A stretch of 64,000 nucleotides of DNA from Gephyromycinifex aptenodytis (GTDB lineage Bacteria; Actinomycetota; Actinomycetes; Actinomycetales; Dermatophilaceae). Under the pieces are notes generated by a model. That model was not told where the DNA came from and did not search any database. It worked only from the letters and a program-made list of their open reading frames with translations. This document shows positions 44,424-53,047 of the stretch, piece after piece. The stretch's first letter is position 1. Each line of letters begins with the position of its first letter. Location: the NCBI RefSeq assembly GCF_012277275.1, contig NZ_CP051155.1, positions 1,054,001-1,118,000 of the forward strand, read 5' to 3'. The translations under genes and the position numbers were made by a program.

Positions 44424-44549
44424 GCCCACCCGCAAATCGGCGAGACACATGCACAGGCTGCTGGCTCGCTGCACGCCCTCACGGCTGTCGGTGAACCACA
44501 GTTCTGCGCCCGTGTTCCCGGCACGGCAGCAGGCTCGAGCTGGAGACGT

Positions 44550-46787
44550 TCAGTCGAGCAGCGTCCGGTCGGGCTGATCCGGCTCGTCTAACTTCGCAAC
44601 CGCCGCTTCCTGCGGCGTGGCCCCCTCGACAAGGGCCAGCACCGCACCTCCGTACAGGGCGAGCTTGCGTGCTCCCACCCCACTGATCGCGCTCAACGAG
44701 GCGACGTCACTGGGTCGTCGTTCGGCGATCGCTTCCAGGGTGGCGTCGGTGAACACCACGTAGGCGGGAACTTTGGCCTCCTTCGCCGTCTCGGCCCGCC
44801 AGGTGCGGATGCGCTCGAACAGCTCAGGGTCGTAGGCAGGGGGGCAGTCATCACAGCGGTTTCGCTTGCGCATCGCGGCAGTGATCAACTCCGTCCCGCA
44901 ACCTCGGCAGTGCTTGGGTCGAGCCACCCGGCGCGCACTGGGCTGGGAGCTGCGTCCGGGGGCCCGGCGGGCCCGTGCCCCCTGCCCGAGCACCTCGGCA
45001 GCAGGGTCCAGGAAACGCGAGGGGCGCCGCGTGGCTCGTCCCCCGGCGGCTCGCGCGGCAGCCCAGGTCAGGCGTAGATCATGCCGAGCCCGGGTCAGCC
45101 CCACATAGAGCAAGCGGCGTTCTTCTTCGATCGCATCGTTGCCTTCCGCCATGGCGATCGGTAGCAGGCCGTCGCTGCAGCCCACCAGGAAGACCACGTC
45201 CCACTCCAACCCCTTGGCGGCGTGCAAGGACGACAGCGTCACCCCGCACACCGCCGGGGCGTGCATGGCGGCGGCCCGCTCATCCAGGTCAGCCACCAAA
45301 TCGCGCAGTCTCGCTTCAGGGTGAGTACCTGCCATGGTTCGCGCCAGTTGCACCAATGCGTCGAGGGATTCCCATTGTTCACGCACCGCGCCCCGGGCCG
45401 CGGGGGCGCTGTGTTGCCACCCCGCCCCGGTGAGCACATCCCCCACAAGCTTGGCCAGCGGCACCGTTCCGTCGTCGCCGCGGACCGCGCCGCGCAGCAG
45501 CACCAGACCTCGACGCACCTCGGGTCGGGAGAAGAACCGTTCCCCACCCCGGACCAGGTAGGCGACCCCCGCTTCGGCCAGCGCTTCCTCAAGAGGTTCG
45601 GACTGGGCGTTGGTGCGATACAGAATCGCGATCGAGCTGGCGGGGGTTCCCGATTCGATGAGCTGAGCGACGGTGGCGGCCACCCCGGCAGCCTCGGCCT
45701 CGTCATCGGGATAGGACGTCAGGGTAGGCGCGGGCCCCGGCTCCCCCTGGGCTCGCAACTCCAAGCGCGGGACTTGACCGCGAGCGCCGCCGAGCACCAG
45801 GTTGGCCACGTTCACAACCTGGGGTGTGCTGCGGTAGTTCCTGGTCAGCCGCACCACGCTCGCGCCGGGGTGATGACGCGGGAAGTCGAGCAGATGCGAG
45901 GGTGTGGCACCGGTGAAGGAGTAGATCGTCTGGGCAGGGTCGCCCACGACACAGACGTCTTTGCGCTCCCCCACCCACTCGTCGAGCAGACGCTGCTGCA
46001 CCGCGTTGACGTCCTGATACTCGTCGACGACGAAGTGGCGGTACTGGGCGCGAACCGCGCGAGCCACCTCCCCGGACTCACGCAGGATGCCGACCATGAG
46101 CAGCAGGACGTCCTCGAAGTCGATGACGCCACGCTGAGTCTTGATCGCCTCATACTGGGCCAGCAGGCGGCCCACCGTAATGTGGTCGGCGCCGTTGACC
46201 GCTCGCCCGGCGGCGGCCGCGGCGGCCGGATAGCTCTCATCGGTGAGCATGCTCACCTTGGCCCATTCGATCTCGGCCGACAGGTCGCGGATCGCGGCGC
46301 GGTCGGTGGACAGCCGCAACCGGGATGCGGACTCGGCAACCAGCGGAGCCTTGGCCGACACGATCTCCGGCGCCGCGCCTCCCACTGCCTGCGGCCAGAA
46401 ATAGCGCAACTGCCGCAATGCCGCGGAGTGGAAGGTTCGGGCTTGCACGCCGGGGACCCCCAGCGAGCGCAGCCGGGTGCGCATCTCCCCGGCGGCGCGA
46501 GCGGTGAAGGTGACCGCCAAAACCCGACTCGGCGCATAGGCCCCAGCTTTGACCCCGTAGGCGATCCGGTGCGTGATGGCGCGGGTCTTCCCGCTGCCTG
46601 CACCGGCGAGAACGCACATCGGGCCCAAGGGTTGGGAGGCTACAGCCCGCTGATCGGGGTCCAGTGCAGCCAGCACATCGTCGGAGCTCCACTGCGCGGC
46701 CGGCACCGCCTCCGGCGCAATAAGCCCGTCGAGGGCTGCGCTCTCGGCGCCGGTGGGGGCAGTGGGCTGGTCCGGGTTGATGCTCAT
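44550..46787 (-). CDS. uvrD2: ATP-dependent DNA helicase UvrD2
   Basis: 745 aa from ATG 46787 (MSINPDQPTAPTG); longer in-frame starts lack a ribosome site. SF1 motifs are present: LAGAGSGKTRAITHR, FVVDEYQDVNAVQQ, GDPAQTIYSFTGA and VTLSSLHAAKGLEWD. After the motor comes a four-Cys zinc element (CRGCG and CDDC) and a C-terminal HRDC domain (DATLEAIAERRPSDVASLSA). This layout defines actinobacterial UvrD2, a 3'-5' DNA repair helicase. It is divergent from the mycoredoxin gene. Confidence 0.93.
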   Translation of the reverse strand: MSINPDQPTAPTGAESAALDGLIAPEAVPAAQWSSDDVLAALDPDQRAVASQPLGPMCVLAGAGSGKTRAITHRIAYGVKAGAYAPSRVLAVTFTARAAGEMRTRLRSLGVPGVQARTFHSAALRQLRYFWPQAVGGAAPEIVSAKAPLVAESASRLRLSTDRAAIRDLSAEIEWAKVSMLTDESYPAAAAAAGRAVNGADHITVGRLLAQYEAIKTQRGVIDFEDVLLLMVGILRESGEVARAVRAQYRHFVVDEYQDVNAVQQRLLDEWVGERKDVCVVGDPAQTIYSFTGATPSHLLDFPRHHPGASVVRLTRNYRSTPQVVNVANLVLGGARGQVPRLELRAQGEPGPAPTLTSYPDDEAEAAGVAATVAQLIESGTPASSIAILYRTNAQSEPLEEALAEAGVAYLVRGGERFFSRPEVRRGLVLLRGAVRGDDGTVPLAKLVGDVLTGAGWQHSAPAARGAVREQWESLDALVQLARTMAGTHPEARLRDLVADLDERAAAMHAPAVCGVTLSSLHAAKGLEWDVVFLVGCSDGLLPIAMAEGNDAIEEERRLLYVGLTRARHDLRLTWAAARAAGGRATRRPSRFLDPAAEVLGQGARARRAPGRSSQPSARRVARPKHCRGCGTELITAAMRKRNRCDDCPPAYDPELFERIRTWRAETAKEAKVPAYVVFTDATLEAIAERRPSDVASLSAISGVGARKLALYGGAVLALVEGATPQEAAVAKLDEPDQPDRTLLD

Positions 46788-46955
46788 CGTCAGCGATCTT
46801 GTCAGATACTGCCGACCTCGCGCCGGGCTCCTCCCCCGGCCGACAGACCGGCTGGCCCCTGGCAGACTAAGCAGCCGCGCCTGCACCCGCCGCAGGCCTG
46901 CCCCGATGGGCCCCAGCGCCTCAGCGCAGATCGCCACCGCACTCCAGGAGCATCA

Positions 46956-47219
46956 ATGAGCACCCACCCGGTCGTCCCGGCAGCAGGAGAAGTCACCGTC
47001 TACAGCACGTCTTGGTGCCCTTACTGCTCACTGCTGACCTCGAGCCTGGTCGCTGAAGGCGTGCAGTTCACCATCGTCGACCTTGATGAGGACCCTGAAG
47101 CTGCGGCCTACGTCGAGCGGGTGAACGGCGGCAACCGTGTGGTGCCGACCGTGGTCTTCCCAGATGCGACGACGGCCACCAACCCCGCGATCGACGACGT
47201 TCGCTTGCGCTTGTACTGA
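46956..47219 (+). CDS. Mycoredoxin (glutaredoxin-like protein)
   Basis: 87 aa thioredoxin-fold protein with the active-site motif CPYC in VYSTSWCPYCSLL and the cis-Pro block RVVPTVVFPD. Mycoredoxin uses mycothiol to reduce protein-mycothiol mixed disulphides. It agrees with the mycothiol enzyme at 20212-21294. The neighbourhood uvrD2-mycoredoxin-nudC is typical of actinobacteria. CAGGAG lies upstream of the ATG. Confidence 0.93.
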   Translation: MSTHPVVPAAGEVTVYSTSWCPYCSLLTSSLVAEGVQFTIVDLDEDPEAAAYVERVNGGNRVVPTVVFPDATTATNPAIDDVRLRLY

Positions 47220-47314
47220 GCATTCTCGTCAGCAGGTCAGGGCCTTGCTGCACCAGCGGACCGGCACGTCACCCACGGCGATCGCCGCCAGAGCCGGCCG
47301 GCTGGCAGACCGGG

Positions 47315-48265
47315 TCAGCTTCGGGCGGACCAGCGTTCGCCGCCGCCAGGCTCGTCGACGCCGGGAACGAACAACTCCGGCCCGTACCAGCGCTGGATGA
47401 GATGCCGAGAGATCGACAGCCTGCCGGGCAGCAGCAGGGATCCCTCGGCCACGCCTTGGCGTACCTGCTCTCGCTCATACCATTCGGCCTGGGCGATCTC
47501 GCTCTCTTCCAAAACCAGTTCAGTGTCCAGCGCCCTGGCTTGGAAGCCCACCATGAGCGAGCCGGGGAAGGGCCAGGGCTGGCTGCCCACATAGGCCACC
47601 TCACCCACCCGAACGCCCACCTCTTCCTGCACCTCCCGGCGCACCGCGCTCTCCAGGCTCTCGCCGGGCTCGACAAAACCGGCCAGCACCGAGCGGCGGT
47701 CGCTCGGCCAGGCCGGGGAGCGCGCCAGCAGGATGCGGTCTCGCTGGTCCAGGACTGCCATGATGACGGCCGGGTCGGTGCGCGGATACAACTCGCGCCC
47801 TTCGGCGCTGCAGTTGCGGACCCAGCCCAGCCCGCCCGGTGTCGTGTCAGCACCGCACCGGGGGCAGAACCGATGGCTGGCGTGCCAGGAGGCTAGGCCC
47901 TGCGCGGTCATGAACCGTTCCAGATCGTCGGCGGCAAGCCACGGTCCCGTATCGCGCAGCGTCCGCCATTCGGGATCGAGTTCGGCCTCATTCTCGGTAT
48001 CGATGACACCCAAGGTGGCGACCCCCTCGGAGTCCCGTCCGAGGAAGACGACCAGCCGTGTTTCGTCGTCGCCCTGCCATCGGCGCAGACTCAACCGGGC
48101 GGCTCCTGGGTCGCCCTGCACGCGGGTGCGCCCCCCGCGCATCTCCAGGACACGGGTGCGCGGGTCTGCCAGCAGGCGGGGCAGGGTGTCTGGATCGGTG
48201 CGCTCACCAGCGCTGCGGTCAAGCACACCAGCCATGGCGGGGGGCGTGCCGGGGGTGTGCACCAT
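47315..48265 (-). CDS. nudC: NAD(+)/NADH pyrophosphatase NudC
   Basis: 316 aa from GTG/ATG 48265 (MVHTPGTPP); a start 9 codons upstream is possible. The order is an N-terminal domain, then a zinc ribbon beginning HRFCPRCGADT (second Cys pair weak: NCSAEGRELY), then the Nudix box GFVEPGESLESAVRREVQEE, then the NudC-specific SQPWPFPGSLMVGF. It cleaves NADH and, in known members, removes NAD caps from RNA. It ends convergently with the mycoredoxin gene. Confidence 0.92.
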   Translation of the reverse strand: MVHTPGTPPAMAGVLDRSAGERTDPDTLPRLLADPRTRVLEMRGGRTRVQGDPGAARLSLRRWQGDDETRLVVFLGRDSEGVATLGVIDTENEAELDPEWRTLRDTGPWLAADDLERFMTAQGLASWHASHRFCPRCGADTTPGGLGWVRNCSAEGRELYPRTDPAVIMAVLDQRDRILLARSPAWPSDRRSVLAGFVEPGESLESAVRREVQEEVGVRVGEVAYVGSQPWPFPGSLMVGFQARALDTELVLEESEIAQAEWYEREQVRQGVAEGSLLLPGRLSISRHLIQRWYGPELFVPGVDEPGGGERWSARS

Positions 48266-48376
48266 GGCGCAACTGTACGACTGCGCGCCCACCTTGCGGC
48301 GTGCGGCTGCGCCCGCGTCGCCACCTCAGCGGAGCGCCGCAGCGACGCGGCAGCATTGCACGGTTACGGTTATCTC

Positions 48377-49420
48377 GTGCCCACCACGCCCGCTGTTCTC
48401 GCTGCCCTGGCCGACGCCGCAGTGCAGGGTCTCCTGCCCGAACGGGTGCGCGGGGCGCTGGAGAGGATCGGCAACCGACACCACGTCGGGTTCATCGAAG
48501 ACTCTCGCGGCCGTCACTGGGTGGTGCGACTCCCGGTGGACGCAGTCTCGGCAGCTCGCCAGGACGCCTCGGTGGCGTTGCTGGAGATGCTGCCCCGACA
48601 CCTGCCCTTCGATGTCCCCGAACCGGCCGGTTTTGCCGCGCTGCCGGACGGGCGACGAGCGATGGTCTATCCCTACCTGCCCGGCTGCCTGCTCGACTTC
48701 ACTGCGCTGCCCGCCGGACCCGGACTCACCCGGGACATCGGACGGGCATTGGCTGCGCTGCACGACCTGGACCCGCGCGTTGTCGAAGAAGCCGGCCTAC
48801 CGGTCTACGAGGCCGAAGAGTGCCGGCGCCGATTGCAGGGCGAGGTCGAGCGCGGCGCGCAGACCGGGCTGGTCCCTGCGGGGCTGCTCAACCGGTGGCA
48901 GCGGCTGCTGGAAAATCAGGCGTGGTGGGAGTTCACGCCCAGCGTCGTGCACGGTTACATCGCAAACCGGCATCTACTGGCCACCTGGGAGGACGCCCGC
49001 GACGCCGCCGAGGTGCGTCTGAGCGCATTGCTGGGATGGGAGGGCGCCACTGTCGGGGACCCGGCAGAAGACCTGGCCTCGTTCTCCCGGGCCCTGACCC
49101 CGGAGGCCTGCGAGACGCTGTTCTCGGCCTATCTGCGTGCGCGACGCGCCAGCGTCGACACATACCTGATCGAGCGGGCCCAGTTCCTTGGCGAGTTGCG
49201 AGTGCTCTCGCGCTTACTGCAGGCACGTGGCAGTCAGGATCGCGACGAACTGGCCCAGGCCAGCCAGCATCTGCAACGGCTGGACGACCTCGTCGGCGAC
49301 GAAACACGCGGCGACCGCCCGACCTGCGCAGCGGACGGCGTCCCGGTGCAGTTCGACGCCGACCCGATCGACGGGCAGTGGTACTCCTCAGACGGCGACC
49401 CCGGCACTGACCGCAGCTGA
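48377..49420 (+). CDS. Degenerate aminoglycoside-phosphotransferase-fold protein (likely pseudokinase)
   Basis: 347 aa from GTG 48377; an upstream in-frame start at 48257 would overlap nudC. The layout is that of APH/macrolide-phosphotransferase-like kinases, with HWVVRLPVD at the ATP-site strand. The catalytic loop near residue 190, normally HGDxxxxN, reads VVHGYIANRHLL. The metal Asp of the following IDW-like strand is replaced in LLGWEGATVGDPAED. Both catalytic acidic residues are thus missing, but the frame is intact and codon use is normal. It sits between nudC and adnB, where actinobacteria often carry an active homologue. Confidence 0.8.
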   Translation: MPTTPAVLAALADAAVQGLLPERVRGALERIGNRHHVGFIEDSRGRHWVVRLPVDAVSAARQDASVALLEMLPRHLPFDVPEPAGFAALPDGRRAMVYPYLPGCLLDFTALPAGPGLTRDIGRALAALHDLDPRVVEEAGLPVYEAEECRRRLQGEVERGAQTGLVPAGLLNRWQRLLENQAWWEFTPSVVHGYIANRHLLATWEDARDAAEVRLSALLGWEGATVGDPAEDLASFSRALTPEACETLFSAYLRARRASVDTYLIERAQFLGELRVLSRLLQARGSQDRDELAQASQHLQRLDDLVGDETRGDRPTCAADGVPVQFDADPIDGQWYSSDGDPGTDRS

Positions 49421-49675
49421 GCTACGCCGGTGGCGCGCGCCCAGCGCGGCACGGGAGTGCAGGGCGGTAAGAACCGTGCGGGGTGGCGGCGCGCAAATGC
49501 GGAACCGGTGCGACACGCGAACGCCGCTGCGTGATGGTCAGCGGCAGCGTCGTCGCACGGCCACGACCCTGCAGGGACCCTCGCCGAGACCGGCGGGGCA
49601 TGGCTTGCCCGCCGCCACGGTCCGCCGCCCCGTTAGGCGCCACCCGATGACGCTTTGCCTGTCAGACGCCGGCGG

Positions 49676-52600
49676 TCAGGCGGTGTCTGCCGACTCAGCG
49701 GCGGCCATTCCCGGCGATGGGCGCCTCGACCCAGACAGGGTCTCCTCTTCGGTGCGCTGGGTGAGCAGCGCCGCGAGTTCGGCTTCGCTGAGCAGCGGCG
49801 GCGCAACAGTGGCCCCGGTGGCTGCGTAGTAGAAACAGGCGTCGACCTGCTCCGGGGCCAGCTCGTGCAGTCGGCAGTAGGCGAGCCGGTACACGGCAAG
49901 CTGCACGGCCCGGGAACGCGCGCGCTCCCCCTGCGGGGGGCGCCCGGTCTTCCAGTCCACGATGGTCACTCCACCGTCGGGCCGCGGGAAGACGGCGTCC
50001 AGGCGTCCTCGTACCGGCACTCCGGCCACCACAGTTTCCAGACTGACCTCTACCGCGATCGGAACTCGCTCGGCCCATTCGCTGCGCAGGAAACGTTCCT
50101 TGGCATGTTCCAGGTCCAGGTCGCCCAGGTCCTCATCGCCGCTGCCCGGCAGGTCGAAGGGGTCCACGAATGTTGCTGCGCGATAGTGCTGCTCCACGAA
50201 CTCGTGGAAGGCGGTACCAGCCCGGGCTCCGTCCGCGGGCGGCTCGGGCATCGGTCGGCGCAGCCGCAGAGCAAAAGCTGCGGCGTCTTCGTGCAGGCTC
50301 ACCAGCGCGGAGGCCGAAAGGTGCCCCGGCAGGCGCACCGCAGGGGCCGGGTCCGGCTGGCGACGAGCCGCCCATTCGGCCAGCAGGACCTCGATCTCGC
50401 GGTCGACCTCGCCGCGCAAACCTGAGCCGAGCGCCGATTCGGGTTGCTGTTCCAGTGCCGCACGGACCCGCTGGGCGCCGCGTTCGATGCGGGCGTGGCG
50501 CTCATCGTCCGGGAAGGGCGTCGGCCAAGTGATCGAATTTCCTTGCGCGCTTTGGGGGTTGGTCTCTTCCGGCGACGGGTCGGGAGCCCACGGGCCCCGA
50601 TCCAGGGTCACGCAGCCCCCATCCATCACCTCAGTGAGGAAGCGCGAAGGGATGAGCGGGTTCTTCCGGTCGGTCCACACGCTCGCCGTCAGCAACAGGT
50701 TGTGCCGCGCCCGGGTGAAGGCAACATAGGCCAGGCGGCGTTCCTCGGCCAGGCCGTGGGTGCCCCCGTCTTGCAGGAAGGTTCCGATCCGGGCGTCGAG
50801 GTCGCGCAGGTCGCTTGCGCCGCGCCACTGCAACTCCGGTAGCCCCTCGACATCTCCGCGCAGCTCATAGGGCAGGCTGCCCAGCCCGCCTGTCCACCCC
50901 CGGTCCTTGGGAACCGGCAGGTTGCCGCCCTTGGACTGGGCGGTGTGGGAAGGGAAGGCGCCCTCGACCAGGCCCGGCACGGCCACGACATCCCACTCCA
51001 ACCCTTTGGCAGCGTGCACGGTCAGCACCTGAACCGCGCCTTCGGCAACGTGCGCGGCAGGGGTGTCCAGACCGCGTTCCTCTTCACGCGCGGCGTCCAA
51101 CCAGTCCAGGAAACCGCCCAGCGAGGGCCGGTCGGCGGAGGCCGAGAACGAAGCAGCGACATCGGCGAAGGCGTCCAGATGCATGCGTGCCGTTTCTGGC
51201 AACGCCTCGGGGCGAGCCGCAACCTCCACATCGAGCCCCAGCGCGCGCTCCGCCGCCACGACCAGTTCCGGCAGCGCCACCCCGAGCAGAGAACGCAGCG
51301 CTGCTACCGCTCGCCCTAACCGAACCAGACGGTCCCGGGCCACCGGGGAGAGCTGTTGACCTTCGGCGCCCACCCATTCCGGCGGGGGAAGTTCATCGAG
51401 CGCTTCGACCAGGCTGGGCTCATCCAGTTCCGTTTCCGCGCATTCTTCTTGTTTAGAACGGGCGCGGTGCAGCTGGCGCGACCACGCGCCGAAAGCGTCG
51501 ATGTCGGCAGCCCCAAGGCGCAACACGGAGCCGGTGAGCAGCCGCATCAGCGCCTCCGAACGCACCGGGTCGTGCACGACCGCGAGCAGGCTGACGAGGT
51601 CGTTGACCTCGGGGGTGGTCAGCAGTCCGCCCAGCCCCACCACCTCGACCGGCAGGCCCTGAGCGGCGAGCTCATCGACGATCATGGCGAACTGGGCGCG
51701 GCGCCGACACAGGACGGCGGCGCTGCGCGGACGACGAGGGGCGCCTTCGGGCGCACTCGGGTCCGATGCCGGATCGTTAGCCCACCAGTAGCCGGCGATC
51801 CACTGCGCGACGCGTTGGGCTTCGGCGCGGGAGGTCTCATGGCGCTCCACCCGCACCCGTCCCGGCCCGGCATTGGGCGCCGGTTGCAGCCGGCGAACGG
51901 GCACCGGCGAGGCTTGGGTCAACGGCGCGGCGGTGGCGTTGGCGAGCGCGAGTACCCCGATGTCGTTACGCCAGCTGCAGGACAGCGGCAGCACCGCCAC
52001 GGCGGACCCCCGCCCGCCGAAGCGGGTCGGGAACTGGGCCAACGTGGTGGCGCTGGCGCCCCGCCAGCCGTAAATGGACTGGTGCGGATCCCCGACTGCC
52101 GTCACCGAAACCGGCGCCCCCGCGGCCGGGTCGGTGAACAAGGCGGCGAGCAGCCGCATCTGCGCCTCACTCGTGTCCTGGAACTCGTCCAACAACACCA
52201 CCGCGAACCGGCTCCGTTCGGTGCGTGCCACCTGCGGCTCACCTAGAGCCAGGCGGGCGGCAACGGCCATCTGATCGCTGAAATCGAGCGCGTCCGAGCG
52301 CCGTTTCGCCTCGTCGTAGGCCCGAACAAGGGGCAGGATCTGCCGTTGCCGGCGCACCTGGGCCAGGAGCTTGCCGACTTCGCTCGGCAGGTTCTTTCCG
52401 GGGCGTGGCCCGGCCGGTAGTCCGTTGATGCAGGACTCCACCTCATCGAGGTAGGCCGCCAGCTCATCAACTGTGCGCAGATGCTCCGCCAGTTGTCCGG
52501 CGAGGTCCCGCACCCCGGCGGTGACTGTCGACTCGGCTTTGTCCACATGCGCCATCGGCCCGTCGTAGCGCAGCACGATCTCGTGGGCGTACTGCCAGGC

Positions 52601-53047
52601 AGCCGCTTCGGTGAGCAGCCGAGCGTCCGGCTCCACCCCTAACCGCAGGCCGTGCTCCTGAACCAGACGTCCCGCGTAGGCGTGATAGGTCGACACCGTC
52701 GGTTCGGCGAACTCATCCGCCCCATCTTCCGGGGGTGTCCACAGGCCCGCCTGACGCAGCCTGCGCAAGCGACCACCAATGCGTTCAGCGAGCTCGCCGG
52801 CAGCTTTGCGAGTGAAGGTCAGGCCGAGGATCTCATCGGGGCTGACCAGGTCATTGGCGACCAGCCAGACCACCCGGGCCGCCATCGTTTCGGTCTTGCC
52901 CGAACCGGCGCCCGCCACGACGAGCATCGATTCCAGCGGTGCCTGGATGACCGCCTGCTGTTCGGCAGTGGGGATGTGCAGTTCCAAAGCGGTAGCGACT
53001 TCGGCCGCGCTGTAGCGAGGGAGAGCGGCCGAGGGTGGGGTGCTCAT
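49676..53047 (-). CDS. adnB: AdnB helicase-nuclease subunit
   Basis: 1123 aa. The SF1A motor has Walker A VVAGAGSGKTETMAAR and FAVVLLDEFQDTSEAQMRLL. The C-terminal RecB-like nuclease is intact, with VRGRLDAVF, VTIVDWKTG and the QLAVYRLAYCR helix. With AdnA it forms the actinobacterial ATP-dependent end-resection machine that replaces RecBCD in recombination repair. It starts inside the AdnA stop (ATGA overlap), giving equal expression of both subunits. Lengths of both proteins match the known mycobacterial pair. Confidence 0.93.
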   Translation of the reverse strand: MSTPPSAALPRYSAAEVATALELHIPTAEQQAVIQAPLESMLVVAGAGSGKTETMAARVVWLVANDLVSPDEILGLTFTRKAAGELAERIGGRLRRLRQAGLWTPPEDGADEFAEPTVSTYHAYAGRLVQEHGLRLGVEPDARLLTEAAAWQYAHEIVLRYDGPMAHVDKAESTVTAGVRDLAGQLAEHLRTVDELAAYLDEVESCINGLPAGPRPGKNLPSEVGKLLAQVRRQRQILPLVRAYDEAKRRSDALDFSDQMAVAARLALGEPQVARTERSRFAVVLLDEFQDTSEAQMRLLAALFTDPAAGAPVSVTAVGDPHQSIYGWRGASATTLAQFPTRFGGRGSAVAVLPLSCSWRNDIGVLALANATAAPLTQASPVPVRRLQPAPNAGPGRVRVERHETSRAEAQRVAQWIAGYWWANDPASDPSAPEGAPRRPRSAAVLCRRRAQFAMIVDELAAQGLPVEVVGLGGLLTTPEVNDLVSLLAVVHDPVRSEALMRLLTGSVLRLGAADIDAFGAWSRQLHRARSKQEECAETELDEPSLVEALDELPPPEWVGAEGQQLSPVARDRLVRLGRAVAALRSLLGVALPELVVAAERALGLDVEVAARPEALPETARMHLDAFADVAASFSASADRPSLGGFLDWLDAAREEERGLDTPAAHVAEGAVQVLTVHAAKGLEWDVVAVPGLVEGAFPSHTAQSKGGNLPVPKDRGWTGGLGSLPYELRGDVEGLPELQWRGASDLRDLDARIGTFLQDGGTHGLAEERRLAYVAFTRARHNLLLTASVWTDRKNPLIPSRFLTEVMDGGCVTLDRGPWAPDPSPEETNPQSAQGNSITWPTPFPDDERHARIERGAQRVRAALEQQPESALGSGLRGEVDREIEVLLAEWAARRQPDPAPAVRLPGHLSASALVSLHEDAAAFALRLRRPMPEPPADGARAGTAFHEFVEQHYRAATFVDPFDLPGSGDEDLGDLDLEHAKERFLRSEWAERVPIAVEVSLETVVAGVPVRGRLDAVFPRPDGGVTIVDWKTGRPPQGERARSRAVQLAVYRLAYCRLHELAPEQVDACFYYAATGATVAPPLLSEAELAALLTQRTEEETLSGSRRPSPGMAAAESADTA

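Noticed and set aside
45222-47219. A long plus-strand frame opposite uvrD2 that runs into the mycoredoxin gene
   Set aside because: Only the last 87 codons, from ATG 46956, are a real gene. The rest is antisense to uvrD2.
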